DNA of 64,000 nucleotides from Notospermus geniculatus (GCA_002633025.1 NMRB01000193.1:263226-327225), one strand, 5' to 3'. Numbered from the stretch's first letter, positions 1 to 12,645 are shown. Translations and numbers: made by a program. Notes: generated from the letters alone by a model not told the origin.

Positions 1-3000
1 GCGTGTATTCCTTATACTTTCCAATCCAACGATCCGGTTCAGAGATGGTTGCTCCTGAGACTGATCTTCACGCAGGAAAACCCACCTCACCATCAACAAT
101 AGTACAATTCCCCCACAGAAGATCAGCAACCTTAACGAAGAGGATTAGGCCAGGAAAAAATCAACTGTTGGACTTTCTGATCTTTGTATTTCGTGGACTC
201 CCTTTCATCGACCTGTTCACCAGGGTCCAATGAGTTCTCTTTGTATGGTCTCTCCAGTGACCGCTCGCTGTGATAACCAAGTCTCTCAACTGCGATGTTA
301 TATCACAACATGTTCCTTATTCATCGGCGATAATACAGCCCTATTAGAAGCTCTCACATTAGCTCTATTATAGGGCGATATGATTTCTCAACATATGGAC
401 AGCCAGTCCATGAAAGACGGGGCTAAAAATATTAATCACCCCAGGGTTCTTTGTGTTGGCTTCTGGAAGGCGATGAATAGCTCTTGCTACCAAATTAATT
501 TCATCAACTAAAACGGAGAGAGAATCACAAGGGAGGACCGGGGAGTCACCGACAGTAGCTCTCTACTCATCATACAGATTAAATGGCCAACTTCATGGCG
601 CTTCCTTCCAGGCGGGCTCGGAGAAAATTACTGTTTAGATGAATTAGTTTTGTGGCATAATGCCCGATCTTTATCTATTCTTTGCATGCAGTCATATGCC
701 GGCAATCGCTAGCTTTAGTCACGGAACGAGCCACTCTGGCTTCGCGACGATGTCGTTGAGGACGAGCTGCAGCCTCCGATGACTAAATATGTTACGGTTG
801 TCTGCAGCCGTTACGTGAATGACTCGGAGTAAATTAAAAGACGCCTTCAAATGTGATAATTACTTGGGAGGATGATTAAAAGAAGTTTATTATCATTCGT
901 TTAGCCATGACAAATCCGTGGGGAGTTCGACGTGACATGCTCGACGCGAGACGTCGGTGAAGAGCTTGGAGAACAGCGGTGGGAGAGTTGAACACCCTGA
1001 GGATACCAGGACCCATACGTCCTGTGCGGTGACGTACAGAGACGTGCGGTGACGTATTGGCCTACGGAGCGAGCGCAATAGTAGGGAGGCTAAGGCCCGA
1101 AAAATGGACAAATCGTTCATTTTGTGATAAAAGCGCCAACGAGACGTAGTTTGGACCAATACCTATCATTTCAGGACGGAAGCCCCGACGAAATCACCCC
1201 CTAGAAGTCGCCATCTTGGATTCCAATATGGCCGCTCGACGAAGGAGGGATTGCTTACTTACTGGCGGACTGACGGTATGACAGAGACCGACGAACGTAT
1301 TGTTCAGGGCTCAGACTGATGAGGTCCACAAAACTCTCACGCAGAACATGGGAATGTTTTAACTCAAAAAAACGGGAGACTGGCTCTCGAAAGGATTAGT
1401 CCACGACAGGAATCCCTTGGACAGTGTTGGCTGAAAGGTACGGTCAACAAAGTGAAATGCTATCAAAGAATTCCAAGGAGCCCCGGAGAAGCAGTGCGAT
1501 CGATGATCTTTCAACAATGATGAAGACAGTCGTACTTATAGATAATGAAGACTGTTGGAATGCGCTGCACAGCCCAATCCCCCCTTCTCAGAGCGATGTG
1601 TTTTGTCAGTCGCACGAGACAAAACTATTGCCAGACACTAGTAAACTTCTCCTCGACAAAGACAGGAATTGTTCTAACTGCACTGATAACTGCTCTTTTC
1701 GGGAGTAGTGTTTTTCTTTCCGAAAGAAACATCGTGACTGCACTATGTAGATTAAATGTCACACTACTGTATATTTAGCTATACCATTAAACAAGAAGAC
1801 ATTTCTCAGGATGCAAACATTCATTATAAAACAACGGATCAGGTTCGAGTAGGTAGGATTCGCTTACGAGAAATCGTTTTGTTTCGCAGTCTCTGCGTTC
1901 CATTTGAACACCTCGAATTACGCTACGCACCCCTGGGATACCGGTGGTGTCAAGAGACTTTCGATACTTGCCGATACACCCATCGCGAGATGCGACAATA
2001 CGGGAAGACAGCGGAAGCACACCGCTTCATCGCGAATCCATCAGGGATCGATTTCCCTCTTCGCTTCCTCTACTCAACAGCTACTCTATAGGTTAATTGA
2101 CAAACAAATACTAAACGATGAAACGCGATGTCATGGCACTCATAAAATGATGCCTTAATGTATAAGTTGTCACATGAGGCTGTCAATCACGCCGTAGCAT
2201 CGCGAAGACAATGCCCCTTGGCAATTTTAGGCCTAGAATCCCGGCAGCAAGAAACGCAACAAGAAAGACCTTTTGTTCTTCAAGTGGCAGATGAGACAAG
2301 AAAAGTGATGCACAGTGTGCATAACTCTGGGCAAAACTGGTAAAATGACACTTAGGATTTTTGCTCCTGATGCGCAATAGGAGCGGTTGAGCACCGCCAT
2401 TGACAGGTGATACACGGAAAATTCTTGTAGCAAGGTGGAAGAGGTTCTTTTGAATCTGGAACCTTCCTTTTATGTTAAAGGGGTACGCCGATGTTGGCTA
2501 ATTGTTTTCATCAATCATGACAGACAACTGCCAGGAAGATTTTTTGTCGGATTGAATTATGGCATTCAATTTTGTCTCCTTGGCGTCAACGGAAGGCAGC
2601 CATTTTGGAAAACGCTTGCAAAGATGTCGTTTCGAAACGACAACATTTGCACCGTATCCAACACCACCGGGACATCACTCGTACAGTTCACCGACCAACC
2701 CACGCTTAAAAAACGATTCCATGTTGTACTTGAACAGAGATAAAATCAAAAATAATTGTAACTTAACTCTTTTTGAAATTGTATTGAAGGCGTCCATCTT
2801 GTTTTGAATCGTATCGCAACAAGGTATCTTGTGAATAATACGCTTCCTTTGAGCGAGGCTGAGAACATCGGATGGGAGTATTGTCCCCATCGGTTGGCTA
2901 CCTTTGAGAACCTTATACCCGTCCGCGAGCAGCATTCAGGTGTGATGTTATAGGTCACTTTTATTTCCTCCGAAACATTGACTGTTCTTTGTGCGTTACT

Positions 3001-3136
3001 TTAGACAAAGCTTGCCTTTTGTAGCATACGTAGGCTAGTGTTCACTTATCTTCTTCTCCTTTGATGTTCCGGTGCCGTTACCGATCCAAAGCAAGTGTAG
3101 GCCCAGTGTGGATACATGAACACATCGGTCGCTAGA
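1..3136. other. Unique non-coding stretch
   Basis: No reading frame here exceeds about 110 codons, and none shows a domain or composition I recognise. The stretch looks intergenic or intronic. Apart from the CRE/YY1-like cluster near 1.02-1.24 kb, listed separately, I see no repeat with recognisable ends. An exon shorter than about 100 bp could be present and would not be visible to me. Confidence 0.5.
1024..1235. promoter_or_regulatory. CRE-like direct repeat plus YY1-like motif
   Basis: The 13-mer GTGCGGTGACGTA occurs at 1024-1036 and again at 1044-1056, a direct repeat with a 20-base period. Each unit contains a TGACGTA half-site of the ATF/CREB type. About 150 bases further on, 1209-1217 reads CGCCATCTT, the reverse complement of the YY1-type word AAGATGGCG, followed by ATATGGCCGC at 1226. 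In animals this combination is typical of ubiquitous promoters. That it is a promoter here is inference, and no first exon is evident on either side. Confidence 0.25.
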
Positions 3137-3200
3137 ACGGAATATGTTTGAATGGTAAAAAATTATCTGACGATTTTTTACCGTTGAAACATATTCCGTT
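3137..3200. repeat. 64-bp hairpin
   Basis: Two 27-base arms (3137-3163 and 3174-3200) are reverse complements apart from two mismatches. The arms begin AACGGAATATGTTT and end in an A/T run, with a ten-base loop (ttatctgacg). It could be a tiny fold-back element or a transcribed hairpin. No flanking duplication is clear. Confidence 0.7.
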
Positions 3201-3681
3201 TGAAGGCGAAAACTTCAAACTAAACTTGTCTTGTCAAATGTGTCTTCATACTTTAAGATGTCAGGGATTAAAGCAGGAATTGATGTGAAAGTTAAGGAGA
3301 ACTTGTAAGAAGGATAGGTTGGCTGTATTGTGATATTCCCTGAAGGGAAAAGTATCTGTTGTGTCAGAGGCTTTTCTAATGTCATAGCGTAGTGAAGTGC
3401 AAACCATGGCCCTCCTGGGAGGTGCCTGACAAGGGGTATCAGTTATCAATGAGAATTCTCTTTCAAGCTATCCTTGAAGTCGAGCGATCGGTTTTTGAGC
3501 AAAGTTCATTGCCGAAAATGCACATACAATGAGAGCAATGAAGTAGTATATGCTGTTTTTAGAAATTCTCTGTCGCAAATACAATGGTAAGTAGGCCCAC
3601 TAAAGAATATTGTCAGCTTTGCAAAGAAACACACTCAGCAGAATAGTGAAAATCTCCGTTTTTGCAAATAAAGGGGCTTAC

Positions 3682-4026
3682 AGGTCGACATTGCGTCTTG
3701 AAAACGCGGCAACTAGCCTTCCGGCGATGGAAATCAACTCGGAGTGACTGATCAGTTGCCGATTTTGTCGACCCGAGCGCGCTTGCATCTCCGAGCAACT
3801 GCCGGATCCGCTAGTTGCCGCGAGTTGCTTCGAGTTGCCCATGTTCTACTTTTCGGCGACTAGTTGTTGGAATGGACAGGGCATGGAAGACGTGCTGTCG
3901 ACATGAGCGTGCTGTTCGAGGAACTGCCAGTTGCTCTGAGTTCCTCTCAATCGCTGAAATGTCGACCTGCGCGTGGTGTTTTTTTATCTGCGACGGATCC
4001 GTCGAGTTGCTTCAAGACGCAATGTT
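3682..4026. repeat. GTCGAC-rich dispersed repeat, complete ends
   Basis: The left end (3682-3702) reads AGGTCGACATTGCGTCTTGA and its reverse complement closes the right end (about 4010-4026, TTCAAGACGCAATGT), so this is an inverted-repeat-bounded unit of about 345 bp. Inside, the words GTCGAC, GTTGC and GATCCG recur in both directions. A related copy lies at 18220-18666. That copy carries about 150 bases in its middle that are missing here, so this one is an internal deletion derivative or the other one gained sequence. No coding capacity is seen, so it is probably a non-autonomous DNA element. Confidence 0.6.
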
Positions 4027-4029
4027 CTA

Positions 4030-6926
4030 GTATGAAGGTAACTCCGAAACAATCCATCAATGATAGAGTGGGCTGGTGATTGTTTTTATGTGGTTCAGAT
4101 GCCTCGAGTTGCATATTCTTCCCGAATAACCGTTGGATAAGGACTGAGCATTGCGATATTAAAAATATATACTAGTATTTCGAATAAAAAACCAGGCTGT
4201 ACCCCATTGCAATCGTGATGGATATGGTCATGGTTCTGATTGATGCTTAGACAGCAGTTTCAGAAGGAGCCTATCTTTCAAATTATACCAAATAAGAATA
4301 CTCAAGTCGGATGTGTTTCAAAATTGGCCACCCAAGAAAATGGGGCAAAATTTAACTTTGAAATGATCACAAAGATTTGTGCCATTGATTTTCCAAAGTA
4401 TTTGATAATATAGACCTTTAACTATTAGTTTCTCCATCTGGGATGTGCAGTGTACACTCATTTGAAGGAGGCTATCAAAAAATATTGAGCTTACCAGCAA
4501 AAACTATCGTTCGGAATTCCGTCCGACACCAAAACTACTTTCTGCTGTCAGGGGTTAATAGATGAATTAGTTTCAGTGCCATAATTTAGAGCTCCACGAT
4601 ACCTAGATCTGACATGAATATTGGCGTTTCAAGAAACAGCCGTTCACCAGTAGACAAAAGAATGGTGAAAATTCTCTGGTGTCGGACGGAACACTTTTGA
4701 AACACACCAAGTCTATGCATTTTCACAACAGCACTCAGGCTGCTTGATGCACTCATAATTCCAGGTGCTTTAATCAAATTTTCATTTAAGTGACCCAAAT
4801 CAGTGATCACCTTTTATGAAATAAAATGGGCAAAAAACTGTTGGTTGATGGCTGCTGACAATAAAGCAAAGCGACGCTCTAACATCATCATCACATCGTC
4901 AGATGCAAAAGAATACCATTGTGTAAAACTGACAGATAGGAAGACATTGAACTGTGGTAGCCGTTCTTTCTGACTTAACATACCGCAATTTCACTAATAG
5001 CATTTTAACTTGATGTCCAATTGTCCTGGCGTATTCAAATCTTTACTTTCATAATGGAGAAAAACTAACCACTTCTCGCATGTCAGAAAGAGAAAGGTTT
5101 TAAAAGAATATGGCGAAATGAAATAAGAAAAAGAAAGCGTTAGAATAAGGTGGATTGTGAAGAAGACGTGGAATAGTGAGATGAAAGAACCATTGCTTCC
5201 GTTGGCATTTCAGGTGGCATTGTGCAACGCTGAAAGTGACATGGTCAGCGAGTGAAGTACATTGGTTGAGAGATTAAAAAGAAAGGCGCAGCCTTGGTTA
5301 ACGTGGTCACTGTTTCAAGTTACAACGAGAGTTAGAGGATTCGTTTTGCAATATCCTTGATGACAAGTTGATATTGAGTAAGTATTCTTTTATGTTGGTG
5401 TAACAAACTCTGAGTATTACACGGTCAGTCGTAATAGGTACATATACATACAGTGTTGAAATCTACAAATGAAAAATGTGATCGGAACTCCCTCCCCTCG
5501 CCTACAATTCTTTTAATTCCGATTTACATACGATAAAGACTTAACCCTGATCGTGACTACTCTCTTCAGTAACTTTCTTTTATCAAAGCTATGAAGAAAC
5601 ACAAAAATATCAGCCTACTTTTATTGCACAACCAAATCCGAAAGGAAAATGTTTTTAATAAACGGCGACACGGCTTAAGCGGATCCGAAGCTGGTAATAC
5701 GGAGCGTTAGGATAGGCTATACATACAAGTTATACAATCCACGATTTCTTTTTATTTTATATTGCAAAAAAAATGTATAAGCGGGGAATGTATAAAGTAC
5801 GACTGTCTCGAGTGTTGGGCAGTATCCTCTCCTAGACACAGACGCGGTAAATGTCCCACGATGATAATTCACCAGACGTACTTCTTACAACGTCTGGCAT
5901 GTCTGGGAAGTTCATTGCCATTCATTTGTGGCTTAGAAACGCCGCTCTCATTCCTTCTCGGGAAAATATCACCGCAGCGAAAGAAAGAGTGGAAAAATAT
6001 TTTCAATAATCTACTTCTGCATCTGACCTCATCCCATTACATCATTTTTAGCCAGTCTTTTCGGCTTTCGCAGAAACGACAGCTATAAAAATCCATGAGT
6101 GCCGAAAGAAAAAGTTTGAGAATCAGAAGCGAACGGTGCGATAGGTTGCTTGTATTCTGGTGACGTCTAACAATTCCTTCATTTCTTTTCATCACCCCAA
6201 CCACGGTGCTTTCCCCGGCATTGTTGAAATTGACATGCGAATTTTTAAATCTACATCCAGGTGGAAGGACGAAAACGCCATGTTTGCTTCGTTTAGCACT
6301 GTGGACGCTTCGTTTGACAGTTCGATGCCAGAGGGAAGGTTTTTTATATCTGAGTCAGCGGAAGGTTTCTTGAACCTCCGTGACCACTTTTCATTGGTGT
6401 TTTCTGTGGTGGCTCCTCCACCGGAGAGTTTCTCGCGCAAGTTGGCTCTCCCTGGGCTGTAAGCCGGAGGAAACTTTAAAGCGCCACGCTATGCATCCAA
6501 AACTGAATTTCGTGACGCCGTCGTAGTGCATCTCATTTACGGTGACCTCGTTCATAGCATTATACACACGGTCGATGTACACCATTTACACACAGAGCTA
6601 ATTCATGGTGGTGAGGTTGATCATGATCTTGTGTCAATGCATGCTCGACAAGACTGTTCAAATCTATCTATCTGAATGATCCAAGTTACCAATTAGGTAT
6701 TGTTTGCATTCTTACACACAAACGAATGATTTGAAGCATGTGTACCTTACCTGATGAAGGGTTATTCACGCTATAACACAACGTTGAACTTGTCAAGTGG
6801 TGAAGCTATGGCTGCCATTTTGTGTCAAGATATAGTATCAATCAAGCCTCGGTGTTATCACTGGCTATATACGGCTGGACAGGGGACCAGTCTTATCAAG
6901 GTGTGGAGGGAGAAAGAGTCACCTAA
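4030..6926. other. Unique non-coding stretch with one interrupted inverted repeat
   Basis: No recognisable gene. The segment 4677-4706 (TGGTGTCGGACGGAA followed by a run ending TTTTGAAACACA) has its reverse complement in two separate pieces, at 4312-4323 and 4517-4531. This suggests a palindrome whose left arm was split by about 190 bases of later sequence. The rest is AT-rich and featureless to my eye. A single N at 6927 ends the stretch. Confidence 0.45.
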
Positions 6927-7409
6927 NCAAAATTGTTGGACTTTACATACGTACATCAACATCCAACTGCTTAACTTTCACTCGGTCAAAGCAGCTTCGT
7001 CTCTTGTTGATTACACTGAATGCAATGAACAAGACGCCTGGTGAATGCTTTGATTAACCAATGCTATCACTAGCTAATCAGCCATGATGTTGAATAGCCC
7101 GCTATGCTAACTCGAAACCTAGCTTCCCTAGTCCGCAGTAGAATGGATGCACAATACATGGGGACATTGGAGAGGATTATCAACTAATATTCTGCCTATT
7201 ATGGCTGCTGGGACGTGCTGGCTCACGTCTAATTATTGATCTTTCACCTAATACATGTATCTTATTCGCAAGGTGTATACTTTTAGTAGCCTGGGTGTTG
7301 GGTGATTAGCATCCTATAGGAAACGAGGTGGATGGTAATGACGATGTGGTGTCATCGGTAGAATAATTGACTGAAATAGAAATCGTCGAATAATTCGATA
7401 GTAAAAGTA

Positions 7410-7581
7410 AAGTCGTCTCCGAATTTCGCACATTTTCGACCCCAATCGGGGTCTTCCTCAGGCACTTTCTAGTGAACCCAGAAGTGATTCACTTCTGGGA
7501 TCACTTCTGAAATCTCTACTAGAATGTGCCTGAGGAAGACCCCGGTTGGAGTCGAAAATTTGCGAAATTCGGAGACGACTT
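7410..7581. repeat. Inverted repeat carrying two opposed hammerhead-like motifs
   Basis: The ends read AAGTCGTCTCC and GGAGACGACTT. Each arm contains the motif CTGAGGA, a G/C-rich hairpin and GAAA: minus strand at 7421-7461 and plus strand at 7530-7570. The centre holds a second small palindrome around CCCAGAAGTG. It looks like two copies of a dispersed sequence joined head to head. A near-identical unit is present in copy 2 at 19439-19610, and single motifs occur at 35.7, 37.7 and 53.5 kb. Confidence 0.75.
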
Positions 7582-8127
7582 ATTTTGTGTGTTGTGCTCT
7601 AGGCTATGTTGGAAGTCGAACAATTCGATATAGAAATTAAAAATTTGAACATGGGCCTACTGACTTGTTATTTGAACACGTTGACCTCTGGGTACCATAG
7701 CCGATCGGCTGATAACCGTCAGGTCAGCACCGAGGGTCTTTCTGGGCAAGAGTTGAAGCAACCCATTGAAATCAAACCTTGGGGTAAATGCCACCCACAA
7801 CCCACCAGGTGACGTCCACTTATAGTTGCCCCTTTCAGCCCAAACTCCTCATGGCCACTTCAGAGTCAAAATGGCCACCTCCCCATCCCTTTATACCCGG
7901 ACGAACCCCGAGGCTGCTGCTAAATTACCCTTCATTGAGAGTTCAAATCATGATGGGTGCTTTATTGACATGGTTGACTATCACGGTTCATCTTCACGCC
8001 TTAACCTTGTCATTAGGAATCTACTCATTGGGAGCAAGGAATGTCGCCGAGTTTCCTTATCGGCAAACTGGTTGATTCTACCCGACGGTGTTCAGGAAAC
8101 TATAGCGCATCATGTCGGCATAAATCA

Positions 8128-8540
8128 CACTGTAAAAACGAATGGGCTCGAGAGACTCATGATTTTGTCCACTACCTGAACACATGGGTTTGAAATGTGT
8201 TCAATGGAGAATGGGTCCATGGTGCCCAGAATATTTGTTCTTCGAGCCTGAAACGGACAGGTCTATAGGTTCCAGTAACCCATAATGAGAGTTTCATAGG
8301 CCACTTTGGCCCATCTACGAATGCTACCGTGGGGTGTTGGCACCCATGAGCAGCAATAGTAGATGGGCCAAAGTGACCTGTGAAACTGGTCATTATGGGT
8401 TACTGGAACCTAAGGACCTCCTCGTTTCAGGTTCGAAGAACAAATATTCTGGGTACCATGGACCCATTCTCATCTCAAACCCACGTGCCCAGGTAGTGGA
8501 CAAAATCATGGGTCTCTCGAGCCCATTGGTTTTTACAGTG
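8128..8540. repeat. 413-bp long inverted repeat (fold-back)
   Basis: Both outer ends are the same 11-mer in opposite orientation (CACTGTAAAAA at 8128, TTTTTACAGTG ending at 8540). The arms, close to 200 bases each, stay complementary with scattered mismatches and small indels through the words CCATGG, GGTTCCAGTAACCC and GGCCAAAGTG, meeting near 8334-8340. It resembles a fold-back transposon or a deletion derivative with very long terminal repeats. An almost identical unit sits at 20157-20569. Open frames within it are by-products of the arms. Confidence 0.85.
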
Positions 8541-11040
8541 CAGTGTTGGCGGGTACTGACGATACGGCCCTCTTCCGTACGGATGTGGGCCGCACTGAAT
8601 TTTTTTTAGTCTGACATGTTCTGACTGAAATGCACAAGAGTCAATTTTGGGATATCGCGCGGCTCTGCAGTATTGGTAGCCCTGGTGTGAAGTGCAGCTG
8701 ATGTACAGTTCATGAACACTGCATGAGCGCTAACAGACTGAATTCATTGTACAGTGCATTGTATATACACCAAAATCGTAGTTGTGAGGTGACAGGGGCT
8801 CCAGCTTCTCATGTTTGTTGGTGATGGCCGGCATTGCTGACTCCACAGGCTTTTTGATATCTTGGAATCGAAGTCCTGACACTGACACTTTTGATATAAT
8901 GCTGGATCCCGGTGGTGAAGCCAGGTCTCCGTAACTGCGATTTGGTGTATGCCATTACAAGCCAAATCACACCTGCAAGCCAACGGTACGTTCTTCGTTG
9001 TTGACCATGCACACGGACCAAGACTTTTGACCTACACGAACTCATCTCCATGTGTCCACGACTGTACTCGTCGGCAACAATGTGACTGACTGAAAACGCG
9101 GGTTGTGCATACGTATGACATCAAGATCTTATAAAGGAAGACTTTTTCTACCTCATGAAGAAAGTACCGCCGACAACATTCATTACATTATATCCAACCG
9201 ACGCAATATAAGGACGCCAGGCACAAATGAAATAGGCAAACCGGGTTTCATATACTAGCAGACGACAATGCTGTTCCTTTGAGTTCTTTGTTATGGTTTT
9301 TCTTTGATTGTTTGATGGTGACATTACGGAAGTGATGCGTGGCATTTGATCTATATAGGCCTTCTTCTGCGTGGGGTTGCAATATTTTTGAACACCTTTC
9401 TATTTGTTAATGTCAATTAGGCATCAAAGGCACAGTTTTTTTCGTCTTCGTAGGTGCTCATACGTAGCGTCAACATCTACGAATGCTAAGGGCGTTCTTA
9501 TTCCTATATAACTTTTCCTTAACGAAAGATCACGATATACGTCAAAGGTAAGTACATTTCAAAGTTATTCATTCGTTACCCAATAATTATCCTTTCATTA
9601 CAAAAATAATGTATGGAATTCTTGGCCAATATACTTTCTGTATTCAGTATGTTAAATTTTCTGTATGCATTGGTAACCCTGGGACAGATAGGCCTATAGG
9701 CCTAATTGTTGTCGTAATGGATTTCGCATAGTTTACTTTCTTTCCTGCCTCCGCACTCTCACCTTATTTTCCTCAACCAATTCATACGCTTCACCACATA
9801 TCCTGTTAGTCGACCAAGCATAGGATATTACAAGGATGATAAGAGCCCCGAGATGACAAAGGAAGACAACCCTATAATGCCTGCACTGATTAGACCCAAC
9901 AACGAATGTTTCCTTGGATTAACGAGAAGACCATACGAGAATTCTCCACACCCTAAATGTGTATGACGATTGTCACCTACCGAAGCTATAGGTAACCAAG
10001 AACGAGATGGTTCGCTTACTAGTATGCCAATTTGTTATTACCGGTTGACAACGCACCCTTTCCATTATTGCCCGCGTAACGTTTTTTTTAATGTTCCCCA
10101 ACTGTGAATATTTCCCAGTGTCTGACGAAATAAGCCACGACTTGATAATAGTCGATCCGATCTGTCTGCCAGCGTTTCCCAAACAATAAGTGGAAACACT
10201 GACTTCTGGCAACACTGGCAGATGTCACACCGTGTGCACTTCAGACTCGTCAGAAGTATCAAATCCCTTTACAGACCGGAAGCAAAAATTCGCATTTTTT
10301 TGGACGAGAATCTATTACAAGGCGGACCAACTGAGACATACTCGGAGCAGCAAAAAGTAGAAAATCGGATAAAAGACGCATTTAGGGCGGCATCCTTTTT
10401 ACCCGGCTTGTGTATCCATACATAAGTAGATATAAGACAGATATACTTATCTTTTTCGTCTATTTAAGGGCACTGAGTTGCCATTTCAGTAAAGAAAGGA
10501 TTGCACCCATTCAGTATAGTCCAAGAATACTAAGGACTTGCAAGGAACCCTATGGATGTATTATTAAAACAGTTGTGTCTCATTCCAAAGCTGCGAGATT
10601 GGCCAGCATCTGCTTACAATGAATGTAAAATGAGATGGGTACATTAAGCATTGTTTGAAAGAAGATCGCATTACGAAGAAACATCAGCCGATGGAAGAGG
10701 GTTAATACGAGGACGCTGCTCGTCTAAACTAATCAATTACTGAGTAGGCTAAGCCAGAGAACGCTTTTTAGGGAATCAATTTTTAATTTTCACGAGAAAA
10801 GCCTGTCCTTTGATCGATGGTGTTCGAAAAGCATCACACGGGACGGCGGCGGATGCCTCGGGGTGAGTCTGACTATCTTATCAGCACATTGGTGTTTGCC
10901 GAAGAGAAAATGTTCGATTTAAAATTCGATTTTGTTACCAGTTAGCGGATTACCACATCAGTTATTTCTTCTTTTGGCGTGTTTGATGTCGTCATGCCTC
11001 TATTGTTATTTAGGTGTTACGGTGTAATTTAAGGTGTGAG
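8541..11040. other. Non-coding part of copy 1
   Basis: I see no gene. The segment about 10050-10225 belongs to a dispersed repeat with a relative at 35520-35945, and includes the local hairpin GTGTTTCC / GGAAACAC. The equivalent part of copy 2 is interrupted at 22051 by an inverted-repeat insertion. Confidence 0.45.
10050..10225. repeat. Dispersed repeat, relative at 35.5-35.9 kb
   Basis: This segment shares words in the same order with 35520-35640 and 35870-35945: a TTATTGC start, TGTTCCCC, CGAAATAAGC-like sequence, then a segment around CCCAAACAATAAG and a GATGT(C/T)ACAC end. The CCCAAACAATAAG part sits inside a hairpin with GTGTTTCC/GGAAACAC arms. At 35.6 kb the two halves are separated by a block carrying a hammerhead-like motif. 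The family is not known to me. The equivalent in copy 2 is about 22335-22505. Confidence 0.55.
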
Positions 11041-11252
11041 TACACTGCAAAGTTTTTCCAACATTCCAAGCTTTTCCCGAGCAGTCCAACATTTTTCCAA
11101 CACATCTTGTTGGACAAAATGGAGTACATTGTGTAGGACAGCGGAAAACACTTTTCCAACATGTTGTTCAAAATGTTACCATGTGATCTGTTAGGGTCAA
11201 AAGAGCGTGTTGCTTTGGAATGTTGTCAATGTTGGAAAAATGTTGCCAATGT
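11041..11252. repeat. ATGTTGG/CCAACAT iterated segment
   Basis: The word CCAACAT and its complement ATGTTGG recur many times in both orientations. The two edges are imperfect inverted repeats of each other (TTTTTCCAACATT near 11053, AATGTTGGAAAAATG near 11227). It looks like a decayed inverted-repeat element. The copy 2 counterpart (about 23313-23553) has a 708-bp insertion just beyond its right edge. Confidence 0.5.
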
Positions 11253-11869
11253 CCGCAGCTTTCGATACCAACACTTTCACGAATATCGTTTATGATAAAC
11301 TCCAACTGCAATGTGTGTTAGATGGCGATGTCTGCCATTCCATGCTTCTCCCAGAAGTATGGTTTTACGATGCTGCGAACCGAACAAACGCTTCTTACAA
11401 TGTTTCCAAGAATTTCTTATTTTCATATACAGCGGCACCACAAAATGGTGAAACCACGATATTGTGTGGCAATGGGTTAATCTCCTTCCACAGCACTCCG
11501 CCTACATTGAGGGAACACCGACATTGGCAAATTTTATGTGGCACTTAGAAAAAATAGTCATTGCATTTTGTTCTTTATCACATGATAAATTTCCTTGCAG
11601 CTGAATGTGTCTGTTGTAAGACATTTCGCTGTGTTCAAGGTTGGACACTTTTTAGAATTTTAGACTCCACTTCGTCTGCAACACCAAACGTTATTGGAAA
11701 AGCCCAGGGGTAGGTAACACTGAAATCCCGTTTTTACGAAGATGTCGTGATTATCATAATGGCTACCGAGCTGATTGATCGAAATTAAGGCGTGTCATCA
11801 TATCATAGCTGGTTGCGCTGTCGTTGTTTATTCCAGTTGTTAATCGGAAAGGGGGAAGTTCGATATTAA

Positions 11870-12440
11870 TAGGCCTTGTATACCTCCTACATGTACTTTA
11901 GGGTATTATACACCTTGTATGCCTACCCTTCCCTTTTCTTTTTGGTGCTATACAATGACAGCCTTGTATACCTCCTACATGTATAGGTATTATACACCTT
12001 GTAGGCCTACACTTCACTTTTTCTTTTTGGTGCTATACAGCGTTTTATACATACCTCCTACTTTCGGTACTATACATCTTGTATGCCTACCCTTCACCTT
12101 TTCTTTTTGGTGCTATACAGCGTTTTAGATATACCTCCTACATTCGGTACTATACATCTTGTATGCCTACCCTTCCCTTTTTCTTTTTGGTGCTATACAG
12201 CGTTTTATATATACCTCCTACTTTCGGTACTATACAGTCATCTTGTATGCCTACCCTTCACCTTTTCTCTTTGGTAGCATACAGCCTTGTAGCGCTTACT
12301 CTTTTTGGTACTATACAGCCTTGTTTTGGGTAATAGACAGCCTTGTACTGCTTACAATTTGTTTTAGGCACTATACAGCCTTGTAGTGTTTGCTTTTCTT
12401 TAAGGTAGGCCTACTATCGAAAATAGATAAAGACCTTTTT
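11870..12440. repeat. Minisatellite, about 82-bp unit
   Basis: A unit with the landmarks CTTGTATGCCTACCCTTC, TTTCTTTTTGGTGCTATACA and TACCTCCTACTTTCGGTACT repeats at intervals of about 80-85 bases. It degrades rightward into shorter units built on GGTACTATACAGCCTTGT. The copy 2 array (24885-25560) has fewer long units and is split by a 281-bp transposon-like insertion, so unit number differs between the copies. Open frames across it arise because the unit contains few stop codons. Confidence 0.85.
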
Positions 12441-12485
12441 GGTACTAGACAACCTAACCCTTGTACCGCGTACTTTTCCTTATAA

Positions 12486-12645
12486 TAGGGAGTATAAGAA
12501 ATCAAACGATAAACGTTAACTTTACGACAACGTTATTTTTTGCACCGAAAATGCAATATGTACATGTAATCTGGTGAATTCGCAGTATGAAAAAATAACG
12601 TTGTCTTAAAGTTAACGTTTATCGTTTGATTTCTTCAACTCACTA
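12486..12645. mobile_element. Inverted-repeat element (MITE-like), family A
   Basis: The element starts TAGGGAGTATAAGAAATCAA and ends with the complement, with arms of about 50 bases (AAACGATAAACGTTAAC is the best kept word) around a short core containing TGCAATATGTACATG and AATCTGGTGAAT. Other members are at 25625-25777 (copy 2) and, independently, 45600-45741. The arms are mutually complementary but no target-site duplication is clear, so the superfamily is open. Confidence 0.8.

Noticed and set aside
7606-8609. Set of frames (68-117 codons) perfectly repeated at 19635-20638
   Set aside because: The identity reflects the DNA-level duplication, and most of them cross the 413-bp fold-back. 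There is no third-position pattern or domain.
11919-12386. Four overlapping plus-strand frames of 64-84 codons rich in Tyr/Pro/Phe
   Set aside because: They are by-products of the about 82-bp minisatellite unit; the array changes length between the two copies without keeping frame.
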